Below, in pieces: positions 21,131 to 30,915 of a stretch of 64,000 nucleotides of DNA (the stretch's first letter is position 1; each line of letters begins with the position of its first letter). The notes under the pieces are model-generated. The model had not been told where the DNA came from, ran no database searches, and was given only the letters and a program-made list of their open reading frames with translations. The position numbers and the translations under genes were made by a program. This stretch comes from Galeopsis tetrahit (taxonomy: Eukaryota > Streptophyta > Magnoliopsida > Lamiales > Lamiaceae), in NCBI GenBank assembly GCA_963675135.1, contig OY776121.1, positions 63,628,265 to 63,692,264 on the forward strand. Direction: 5' to 3'.

Positions 21131-21840
21131 ATTTGCAGGAAAAATTAACCAGATCTGTAATGGAAGAACGTGAAGAGTTAGTTCCTTTTGAAATTTTTGA
21201 TTACTCGTTTCGTTAGGGTAAAATAGAATGCACAGACCGGTTGCCATCTTCGTGTGTTCTGTCGCCGCTTCTGATGTAAGGCCGCTGTTCGCGTTGCCCT
21301 AAGCAGTTGCGTTCGCCGCCGCGCTGGTGTCCTGTTCGCTGCCGTATGCCGCTGGTAAGAAAAGGTAAAAGGTAAATTTTATTTCCCTCTTATTCCTTTG
21401 ATCTCTTCTGTGCACAGATTCGAAAGATAAAACGAAATTCGTTATAATTGCATGAAAAATTAACCAGATCTGTAATGGAAGAACGTGAAGAGTTAGTTCC
21501 TTTTGAAATTTTTGTTTACTCGTTTCGTTAGGGTAAAATAGAATGCACAGACCGGTTGCCATCTTCGTGTGTTCTGCCGCCGCTTCTAATGTAAGGCCGC
21601 TGTTCGCGTTGCCCTAAGCAGTTGCTTTCGCCGCGGCGCTGGTGTCCTGTTCGCTGCCGTATGCCGCTGGTAAGAATGCATAAAAGGTAAATTTTATTTC
21701 CCTCTTATTCCTTCGATCTCTTCTGTGCACAGATTCGAAAGATAAAACGAAATTCATTAGGCGTACCTTTTATTTCCCTCTTATTCCTTCGATCTCTTCT
21801 GTGCACAGATTCGAAAGATAAAACGAAATTCATTAGGCGT
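21131..21840. repeat. 315-bp tandem repeat, two copies plus a partial third
   Basis: The unit containing TTAACCAGATCTGTAATGG starts at about 21146 and again at 21461, and its last ~77 bp recur at 21766-21840. Each unit has a GC-rich core (CTGTTCGCTGCCGTATGCCG) followed by GGTAAGAA, resembling an exon end with a splice donor, inside an AT-rich region. No frame spans both units. Origin unknown. Confidence 0.8.
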
Positions 21841-21861
21841 CTTCACAATAACAAAAAAAAA

Positions 21862-21945
21862 ACAGTCATGAAAGTCACAAGATTCGAACCTGTGACCTCA
21901 TGCTTACTAAGGGTGTCTATAACCACTCGAACATCAATTACTTAA
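21862..21945 (-). repeat. tRNA-related (SINE-like) fragment
   Basis: On the minus strand GTTCGAGTGGTTA resembles an A box and GGTTCGAATCTTGTGAC a B box, about 40 bp apart, as in tRNA-derived SINE heads. No acceptor stem or cloverleaf can be drawn, so I do not call a tRNA gene. Confidence 0.4.
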
Positions 21946-22140
21946 TTTATGTATTCACCTTATTAATATATAGATAGTTGATGATATGTGCACAGGAGAC
22001 CAACTCTTTTTTATAATTTTGATATGAATAAAATAAAATAAAATATTAATATAAAATTAAATTTAAATTAAATATAAATAAGAAAGAATTTAATGAGTGA
22101 CGCGGCACCACCACTAGCACTAGCAATCCAATATTGGAAA

Positions 22141-22660
22141 TTGTTACACCAAATCATCAATATTCTACAAGTCAATGTGATCGTCCTTGTCAGCATTGAC
22201 GACCAACGAATAAGAGGAAGTCACCCGAATTCAGTGAAGGCCCGTTAACAATCAACTTTATGAAGACCATCCCAAGGGAACTATCTCTACAATTCTTCTC
22301 GTCATTTGCACACTGACAAATAGACGTCGTCCTGGTCAACTGTCGAAGCAATCAGACCTAGATCTATCTTAGCTCGCCTATTGGTATCATGGCTCAAGAC
22401 AGACAATTTAGTGGCGATTAAGATGCTGCCATTGAGTATAGGGGGGCCATGTGCCAAGTGGGCTAACACGTGTCGACCCTTCAATGGCCTCATTTAGTAA
22501 TGTACTACAGTATATAATAAGATCTCTAGACCTAATTAAGTACCTGAATTCTGTTCATACAAGAAATTACACTTTCCCTCTCATCATTTGTCATTTGCTC
22601 TCTGCATTTATTGTGTTCCTAAGTGAAAGAACACTCATTTATCACATTGAATACAAATCA
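22141..22660 (+). repeat. Possible solo LTR, B half only
   Basis: Starts TGTTACACC, has a TATA-like box (CAGTATATAATAAGATC, near 22507), then a C/T-rich leader like many Ty3/gypsy LTRs. It is absent from the equivalent place in the A half (about 10100). The right end and a target duplication are unclear. Confidence 0.35.
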
Positions 22661-22666
22661 TAGTAA

Positions 22667-23170
22667 AGGCTAGATTAATATCCCTCCACACAAATATTAT
22701 TATTTAATAAGTCAACAAAACCACGTTAGATCATATAAAAACGACTACGGAAATTAGGTGCAGACACAAGAAAATACAATGGAGCTGCTGCAGTAGCTTG
22801 CCGCAATTGCAAAGGTGCAACCGCAGACTCTACCGAGTACTGGGAGCCCTTGACCATTGCATTACGAACCACACCCACTCCCGACCCTGGCTCCAAACCT
22901 CCTGAAGCCAAACACTGATGATGAACTCCCGAGCTGCCCCATGAAGCGTTCAACCAGAAGTGTGCCAATGGCAGCAGCTTCCATTGTGGCTGCAACCGTC
23001 GTTCACCTACAGCAAGTAGATGCGGTGGGTGTTGGGCAGCTGGAAGACCACGTTCGTGGGTTCCTGGCGCTAGCCATTGTCAAGAGTTCATGGATGCAAC
23101 TTGCTTTAGTAGCTGCCACGTGGTACCTCATTGGCATGTACGATTGTGAACTTCAAAACGTTAAACCCAG
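22667..23170. other. Second copy of the unidentified segment at 10105-10560
   Basis: Matches the A-half segment and continues into sequence that in A is split by the solo LTR. A 142-codon plus-strand frame (22857-23285) and an 89-codon minus-strand frame cross it, but the A copy does not keep either frame, so neither is called as a gene. Confidence 0.5.
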
Positions 23171-23464
23171 TCTGATGATTAAACAAAATCTGATGACTTT
23201 GCATATACAAAAAACAAGTGTATCATACATACTGTTAAATGAAACATATTATATACATATCATTACTCAAACACCATTGCATTGAAACGTGCAGCACAAT
23301 TCAACACTGGGTCTCCTTACAAGAGCTCATGCATTTAAATATTCCACTACACTCACTAGCCTCTCGTTTTCGTTTTTCTTTTGACATCAGGATAAATCTC
23401 ATCAACATTAACAAATCCATCAAACACTGTCCCCATTAATCGAGAATCATAAAAAAGTTGAAAC

Positions 23465-26302
23465 CTACGGGTCAAGATAAACGATTTCAGCATGGACGGA
23501 TGCTCTTCGCAAACGGAGCAATTCCTTCACCAAGTCCCATCCACTATCCGTTGAGGCGGGCTTCACAGTCATCCTTTCAAGAACAGATGCATTTGCGAGT
23601 AAAAAGTTGATAAAATTCAGTTCTTGTTTTAAGCTAGAGACTCCAACAATCTTAATAAGCCGAAGTTGATTAAAAGAAAAGCTTGGAAAATTTTCCACAA
23701 TGTTGGCAGCTGCTCTGGCTGGAGCAGCCTGTTCCTCTGGGCGAGCCTGTACATTAATTTAAAATATCAATCATGATAAATTCGTGTTTGGTATCAGATA
23801 TTAGCAAAGGAATAAATTTTCTTCACTTCAATTGGTTTTGCCTTTCCTTTTGTTTTTCCAACATCAAAACAATGTGTGATAGGAAATAATTATAAACATA
23901 TAGAAGTTGATGATCTTTTGCCCTATTAGAAAACAATTAGATATTATAATCTTATGCCAAAAGAAAACTAACCAATATCTCAAGCTCCTGAAGGTTGGGA
24001 GAACTTCTTAGAAGGCAAATTGCAGCCAGATTCTCTTCCATGTCATTGAAATTAATGCGAATTGAAAGGAAACTAAGATCAACACATGGCGTAGGTAGCT
24101 TTCCCGGAATAGTTCCAGCAGCCAAATACTGGAGGAAAACATTAAGGAGGAGGATTTAGTTATAAACTGTAATGATAATTAAGATGTATGTATATGGAAA
24201 TTCCGGGATTTAATATAGTAATATATTACTCCCTCCATTCACAAATAAGTGACATTTTGGCATCATATGCTTGTACACAATAAATGGTCGTTTTAGCCTT
24301 TTTTGCACATTTTCTCCCTATTTTACCCTCTTTTTAACTTTAGAAAATATTCATAATTTCTAACTTAACTTTATTAATTACTCTCCATACTTATACGAAG
24401 CTAAAATTATGGGATGGGTTAAGAGAATCCCATTCATTAATTAAGGACAAACTTGTCAATACATTCATACCCCTTCTTAAGTTCACCAAAAAAAAAGAAG
24501 CTAAAACGTCACTTAAATGTGAACGGAGGAAGTATATATTAGGGTATTTAAAGCTTTTCAACAGCTTATGCAAGATAAATAACTCTCCAATCAAAACTAA
24601 TTGATGTGTTTGGAAACGGGTACCCTTAGGGCATGTTTGCTTCATGGGTTGGGATAAGATGTGTTTAGATGTGGTGGGTTGGCTAGATAAACCCAAGGGG
24701 GAGGCTAGATAAACACAAGGGGAGGCTAGGTTGTCTAAACCCATGAAATCTAGTTTATAAAACCCGGGTCAAGGTGTTTAAAGTCATGAGAAACCAAACA
24801 TGGGAGAATATGTGTTTACATATCAAACCTATCACTAAACCCCCCAAAACCCATGAAGCAAACATGTCCTTAGGGTATGCTTGATTTAGGATTTCGAAAT
24901 CTAAATTGGGTTCTCAAATATTCAACACATCCACCCCTACAATTACTTATAAACCTACACATACATTTCTTGTTACACCACACACTCTCCAAAGACTCAT
25001 TAATGTAAATCTAGTTTTTTTTTTATTCCCACTCTTATTTTATTTAGGAGTACCACTTATCACACCTTTTATTCTCACTTTTGCAACTTCCAATAAAACA
25101 CAAAAAATATTACACAAGTATTAAATATGCAATCAACAATAATATAACAATACAACATCACTCACTCTTAACACATCACATTGATTTGACATGAAGTTAA
25201 ACTCTACCCTATTTAAATCTCAAAACAAACACACATCCTTACTATTTATCAAGAATTTGTAATCCACTAGATTTTGAAATCCAGATTTCTAAATCCTCTA
25301 AATCTTAATATCGGATATGTGAACCAATGGCTCACAGGATATTAAATTAATATTTTGAGGAGGAGAGCCTGATACAGCAGCTTGCTGCTGGGGCCCTTGA
25401 GCGTAGCCTTGGTGTTGAACTACTGCTATGGCCTGGCAGACACACCCCATTAAAAAGAAAAATACCCTTAGTGATGATAATAAAGGAAACCATACCTTCA
25501 AAAAATAACTTTGAATCTCAAGCCTTTGAATATGAGGTAGACAAGCAAAAAACTTGATCAAATTGCCAGTGCTGCCAAAAGCTAGACCCCATTCATTTCC
25601 ATTGTTCACATACAGACCAATGGAGACAACTGCAAGATTGAACGTCTCCTGGAAACTAACATCTTCAAAAACACCCCCAATATCAAAGAAAAGCAGATTT
25701 GGAGCATGAATGTTAAGAAGCGTAAAACCGTCAAAGTTCATCAAAGTCAATCGCTCAAGTAAAGGACAACTGGATATCATATGCTCAAAGGCCAACTGAT
25801 CCATAGTAATGTGCTGAAGGTCAAGGCTCTTCAAGCTTTTAAAGCCATTGAAATTAAATGGAGGTTTCAAATGACAGTTAAAAAGTTCCAAATGGATCAA
25901 GTTTTGGCATGAGTATATAGAAGAAGGAAGATTGTAACGATGACCTTTCCAGATTTCAAGGATGAATTCCTTTACAGACCCTCTTGATAGATAAAGAATC
26001 CATCTATCAATATCACTAGCACCTTGAAGATCTCGATGAGAAAGCTTAAATTTATGTATAGGGCCCATATGAAGTAAGAGGACATGGTCAACAATACTCA
26101 CTAGTTTGGCTTTTATAAGGGTTTGATCTTGGGTAGAGACTAAAACAGATTGACTATCAAATACCAGATATGGGAGAGTAACCCATTTGAATCTCCACTT
26201 GCTCGATAAAACACTTGTTCGAACAGCATCCCTCAGACATAAATGCGACAAAATTTGGTCTATGATATGCCCTGGTAAGTTGCTGATTCTATCGATCTCC
26301 AT
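23465..26302 (-). CDS. F-box/FBD/LRR-repeat protein (copy B2), three exons
   Basis: Paralogue of A2 with the same structure: exons 26302-25496, 24128-23973 and 23746-23465, GT-AG borders, about 414 residues. F-box at 1-45 (ISNLPGHIIDQILSHLCLRD), LRRs through exon 2, FBD in exon 3 (SSLKQELNFINFLLANAS). The last 77 residues differ from A2 at only three positions, so the duplication is fairly recent or coding sequence is conserved. Start MEIDRIS at 26302 follows a 5'-UTR intron acceptor (GATTACAG). Intron 1 holds the shared Stowaway, a Tourist MITE absent from A2, and a GC-rich insert next to the exon-1 donor. Retaining intron 1 would append that insert as a short tail. Role: probable SCF substrate receptor, target unknown. 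Confidence 0.9.
24229..24532. mobile_element. Stowaway-like MITE in intron 1 of B2
   Basis: CTCCCTCCATTCACAAATAAGTG at the left and CACTTAAATGTGAACGGAGGAAG at the right, flanked by TA. Shared with A2 (12450-12759). Confidence 0.75.
24629..24869. mobile_element. Tourist-like (PIF/Harbinger) MITE, 241 bp
   Basis: Inverted ends GGGCATGTTTGCTTCATGGGTT and GGACATGTTTGCTTCATGGGTT (reversed right end), target duplication TTA at 24626-24628 and 24870-24872. A2 has the empty site (CCCCTAGAGTATGC near 12850). A relative lies at 58950-59197. Confidence 0.9.
25300..25450 (-). other. GC-rich, exon-like insert in B2 intron 1
   Basis: About 145 bp absent from A2, inserted just downstream of the exon-1 donor. 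On the minus strand it reads in frame with exon 1 as a glutamine-rich peptide (VVQHQGYAQGPQQQAAVSGS) and then stops. Composition and Gln/Pro/Gly richness look like a captured piece of another gene's exon. The source is not recognised. Confidence 0.5.
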
Positions 26303-27865
26303 TTTCAAATTGCGATGCACATCTAAGGGCTCTCTTTGCTTCTGTAATCCAGGATGAAACAAAAAACATAGTTTCATACAAGAAAAAACACAAATGGCAA
26401 GCATAGAACACAATGAATTATAAAAGAAGTTAAGAATGGACAACAGATGCCTCTGGCGTCACAAACAGAATGTTCACAACTTGGAGAATTGAGAAAAAAT
26501 AATTGTTAAAGATCAAGAATCGAGGGGAAGGGGAAGTCATACAAAGATCATAGTTATCATAGTGAAGAATCCAAGTGAAAAAAAAAAAATATTGTCAATC
26601 AAAAGCATATGATGGAAACTTAACAAATATAACTGATAGCAAGTACGGCATGAAGTATCAGCAAAGAGGGAAAGCAAAGGAAATCACGACTTGAGATTTG
26701 GGCATGATTTGGACATATCTTGACTAGGGCGTATCTTTTATCACTTTTTCATTTCCCAACAATGTCTAGAACCACAATGAAATTCAAGCAGAAACAAGAT
26801 TGTGTATCAGATGTTTGTATAGATCAAGAACGTAGAAAATATACAACATTGGGAATCAATAAAGACCGAACTTACCATATTTCAGAATAAGAGGAATATT
26901 TATCTTCAGCAAACTGAACTGATGAAAAAGCTGATAAAACTCCACTCAGAATCTTTCTTAGATGATTATGTTGGTCACAACTATTTATTCAAGTATAGTA
27001 GCTTGTGACTGACACCTGCTTTTCCCTCTCATCAAGAAATAACCATACCTGTCCAAACAATACAAAAGATCAGATTACTTGAGTAAAGACAAGAAAAGAA
27101 TCATGCCAAATTTCCATTTTTAGTTGAGAACTCTACATAAATATCAGATGCACAAAAATACATTTCTTCCTCAGTGCATAACAAACTGAAAAATGCACCT
27201 GAAAACCCAAGTTAAAACAAATTTTCCTAGTTTGAAACTGTGATAAGAGAACAATGAAAATAGGTAAGGCGTGTGAAATATCAAACAGACCAATTCCTAA
27301 CAAGATCAATCTGCTCAAGATAATCGGCTCATATAGTATCTATCACAATAAATTATTAGCTGATGCAAATGATTGAACCAATTTGAGAGAGATATCAAAA
27401 CAGAAAACTAATAAACAGGGGAGTAATTCATCAATCGAATCTTGAAGCTTAAAGAAAACCCAAAATCTCCCGAAACGTGATACACAGTACAAAAAAGAAA
27501 AAAAAAAACTTGTTAAGGCATCATTCACATCAATTTGAAGACTTAGGAAATAAAATTGAAGGTAATCTGTTAATGAAATGAAGAATGAACACAAGAAGGT
27601 AAGAAAAGCTTAATTTTACATAATGAAGAGAGCTCCAAACCCGGAAATTATTAGGGCACAACAGAGAATTAGTGGTTCTTCCCTAAGAAATGTGTAGGAG
27701 GGTTATCAAGAGTTGGGCACAATTGCTTACTAATATTCATGTACGCGCACAAGTAGAATCTTCGTTTGATTCGCTCCAGCTTTCCCAATCGGAACTGAAG
27801 ATGGGAATTTCCACTGGAAGTGAATAGTTACAGTCCATAATTATAGAAACGATAAAAGAGCCTTC
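26303..27865 (-). promoter_or_regulatory. 5' UTR, intron and promoter of B2
   Basis: An acceptor at about 26343 implies a 5'-UTR intron. Bases 27790-27865 match the proximal upstream part of A2 and probably contain the first exon. The ~1.3 kb between is AT-rich, has no convincing gene, and has no counterpart at A2. Confidence 0.45.
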
Positions 27866-28164
27866 AATTTATTCTAGTTCTAGAGTAGAGTAGAGATAGG
27901 GTAGGGTAGGGTCTGTAAAGATAAAAGAGCCCGGTCACGGACCGACTCAAGCAGACCGATATTTAAGGTACGACTACGACTAGGGGTGTGCACTAGTATG
28001 TGTGAAATCGTGCCGAACCCGTTGGGCCGGGATCAGAATCTAGCTTAATGGGTGGATGGTCCAAACCGAATTATACTCATACTTAATTAAATTATACATA
28101 TAACTTTTCATTTTTTTCACATGTAACAAGTACTTTTTTTAAAAATCAAATTATACTCAATTTA

Positions 28165-29232
28165 GGGGGTGTATTCAATTGAGATTCTGTTGGATTTTTT
28201 TGGACTTTTAAAATCTGGGGTATTCAATCCGAATTTTAAAAAGTTTTTCAAAATTTTGAGGTATTCAATACGGATTTTAAAAAGTCTTTAGAAATTTTTA
28301 GGTATTCAACAATCTATGGATTTTAATACTCTATGGATTTCGTTGGATTCTCTTTAAAAAATATAAATAAATTTCACTATTCAAAATCTCTTCTAAAGAG
28401 CAGAGATTTCAACGGATTCTCTTAGAAGACTTGAAAGAGAAGAAAAAAAAAACTTTGTTAACAAATGTTCTTCAATAAGCATCACAAATTCTTCACCACC
28501 ATTATTATTGTGAAAAATATTACATCTCTGTATTTTAAAATTATGTTTTTTCGTGAAAAAGATTACATCTCTGTATTTTAAAATTATGTTCTTTCTTTAA
28601 AAATTATAGTATATCGGACACCATTAGGTTAACAATAATATCTAATCGACGTCAATTCCTCGTGGTGTTCGATATCATCTAAAAGATTTTGATGGTCAAG
28701 GAATTTTTAGTATTGGCTTGTGCTGGATTACATAACTTTCTTCGGAAATAATGTCGCTTTGATGAATTTCTAGTCGAATATAAAGATAACTTTCTTCGGA
28801 AAGAATGTCGCTTCCAATCGAATATAAAGATAACTTTCTTCGAAAATAATGTCGCTCTAATGAATTTTCAGTAGAATATAAAGAAGATCAAGATTCACCA
28901 CATCTCACAAAGAACTGAAGCTAATACACTAGTATTGTTAATGTTATGTGGAAAATGAGGCAGAGGTATAAACGTGATGGAAATGAAGATGAGAATAATA
29001 ATGATGAATAATATATATTTTTTTGAACTAGTTTTAGGGACGTAGTTTATGAAAATACATATAAATCAATAAAAAAAAATGTGTATTTCAGAATCCTGAT
29101 AAATCTATAAAAATCCATATAAATCAATAAAAAAGTCAGTCAAACTCTGCATAGAGTCTATGGATTTTCTAAATCCACTGACTTTTTAAAGTTCAAAAAA
29201 ATCCAACAGAATCCCAATTGAATACGACCCTC
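28165..29232. mobile_element. PIF/Harbinger-type element (1,068 bp)
   Basis: Long inverted ends (GGGGGTGTATTCAATTGAG / reversed right GAGGGTCGTATTCAATTGG, both continuing ATTCTGTTGGATTTTTTTG) with TTA target duplication at 28162-28164 and 29233-29235. The interior has an ATAACTTTCTTCGG(A)AATAATGTCGCT unit three times (28731-28890) and a 27-bp direct repeat (ATTACATCTCTGTATTTTAA) twice. No transposase domain is recognised. Confidence 0.85.
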
Positions 29233-29235
29233 TTA

Positions 29236-30193
29236 CTATATACTTTTTTTTTTTTTTATCTTTTATTCAATTTATACTCATATTTTTTTATAAATATAAT
29301 CAAATTAATTAATTAATAAATATATCTTACTCTATAAAAAAATTATAATATTTTTAATCTAAAAAATATTTAAATAATCTCAAAAGCATTATTTTAAAAA
29401 AAAATTATACAATTAATTCAATTATTAATTTTTTATATATATTTTGTAAATCTCTTTTTAATTCAATAATTTTAGGTAATTTCAAATTTTCAATTATTTT
29501 TACAATTTTAAATTTGTAGATTTATATTGAATTATTTAATTTAAATATATTTAAGATATTCTTTTTTATTTTTAATCATTAGATAATTTTCACCTTTTTT
29601 TATTTTAAATTAATTGATAAAAACATTTGCTAAAATTGGTATAACATAAAAAGTATGTGCAACATTTGATTAAAAAATGAAAAGTATGAGCATAAAGAAA
29701 AATTATGTGCTATTGATAAAAAAAATTAAAAGTTTAAGTATAATTTAGATTAAAAAAAAGGTGTGAGCTAGATTTAATAAAAAGTGAAAAGTATGGGATA
29801 AAATTAATTATTTGTCCTTAATTTCATTTATATTACTTCATTTGTTCACATAAGATGTGCTTATTTCTTTTTTCATATATTTTAAAAAATATTATTTGTT
29901 TATAAATAAAGTAAATTATAAAATAGATAAAATAAGTGTGATAAGTATATTCTCTTAAAAAAAAAAAAAAAAACACAATTGACAATCAAAAAAGAAAAAC
30001 GGACATACTTTATGCCTCCGTCCGTCTATATGCTTCCCATTTTGTCATTTTGGTGTGTCTGTCTATGAGTTTTTCATACATTTTTTGGCAAATATATTTT
30101 AATTTTTTTATTCTTACATTTCACTTTATAATATAAAGTTTCTTTATATCTCTTTTTCTCTCTCAATCACATTACTTGTACTATATTATTATA
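29236..30193. other. AT-rich intergenic sequence
   Basis: No gene is seen. It contains homopolymer A and T runs and half-sites of Stowaway-type ends near 29840 and 30013. Confidence 0.6.
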
Positions 30194-30421
30194 CTCCCTC
30201 TATCCAGTTTTATAATTTTCACTTCTTTTTTTGTCTTACTAATTTTATACTCCTAATTAACATTTCTCAAAAATGAAATATTACTCTCACTTACTACTTT
30301 ATTTCTACTTACTTTATTTATACTTATCTTTATCCTATCTTTCACCTTTTACATAAATTATCAATTTTTCTTAAAATTTGTGTTCAATCCAAATAGGAAT
30401 TATAAAATTGGTCGGAGGGAG
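30194..30421. mobile_element. Stowaway MITE
   Basis: CTCCCTCTATCCAGTTTTATAATT at the left, its inverse ending GGTCGGAGGGAG at the right, TA on both sides (30192-30193, 30422-30423). It lies about 500 bp upstream of the receptor-like protein gene. Confidence 0.85.
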
Positions 30422-30915
30422 TAGTATATATATATATATATAATTAAATAGGTCAACATGTTAGGTTTAAAAGGCCTATGAAAGAGCTTGGGTTCAGTCT
30501 ATTTAATTAAATAGATTTAATAAAAGGTTTGAGTCTTGCTTGTTTATTATTAAACGTGTCAAACCGAAATTTAATAGATCAAGAAGCCAACTCGACCTTT
30601 ATTGGGTAGTTTGACACATTCCCAGAGCTAATCACATTTTAATCTAGTTTGTCTTGCCTTTGGAAAAAAAGAGTGGAAAGGAAAGTCTATTATTCAGTAT
30701 TCACACATTATATAATACTACCGTTTAAAGACATTTAACTGGTGGAGATGATAAAATTGAAAGTCAATCGATATACCCGTTCAAATAAAAAAAAGTCATT
30801 CGGTATACTAGTCTTCCATCTAAAATGATCATTCAAACCCTGGATATTTATTTTGAAGTTATATATATACATAACTTCTTTAACAGTGAGCAACATCTTT
30901 ATATATGTCAAATTT

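Noticed and set aside
21865..21940. tRNA gene on the minus strand
   Set aside because: Only A- and B-box-like strings; no acceptor or anticodon stem can be formed.
22857..23285. 142-codon plus-strand protein
   Set aside because: The paralogous segment at 10105-10560 does not keep the frame.
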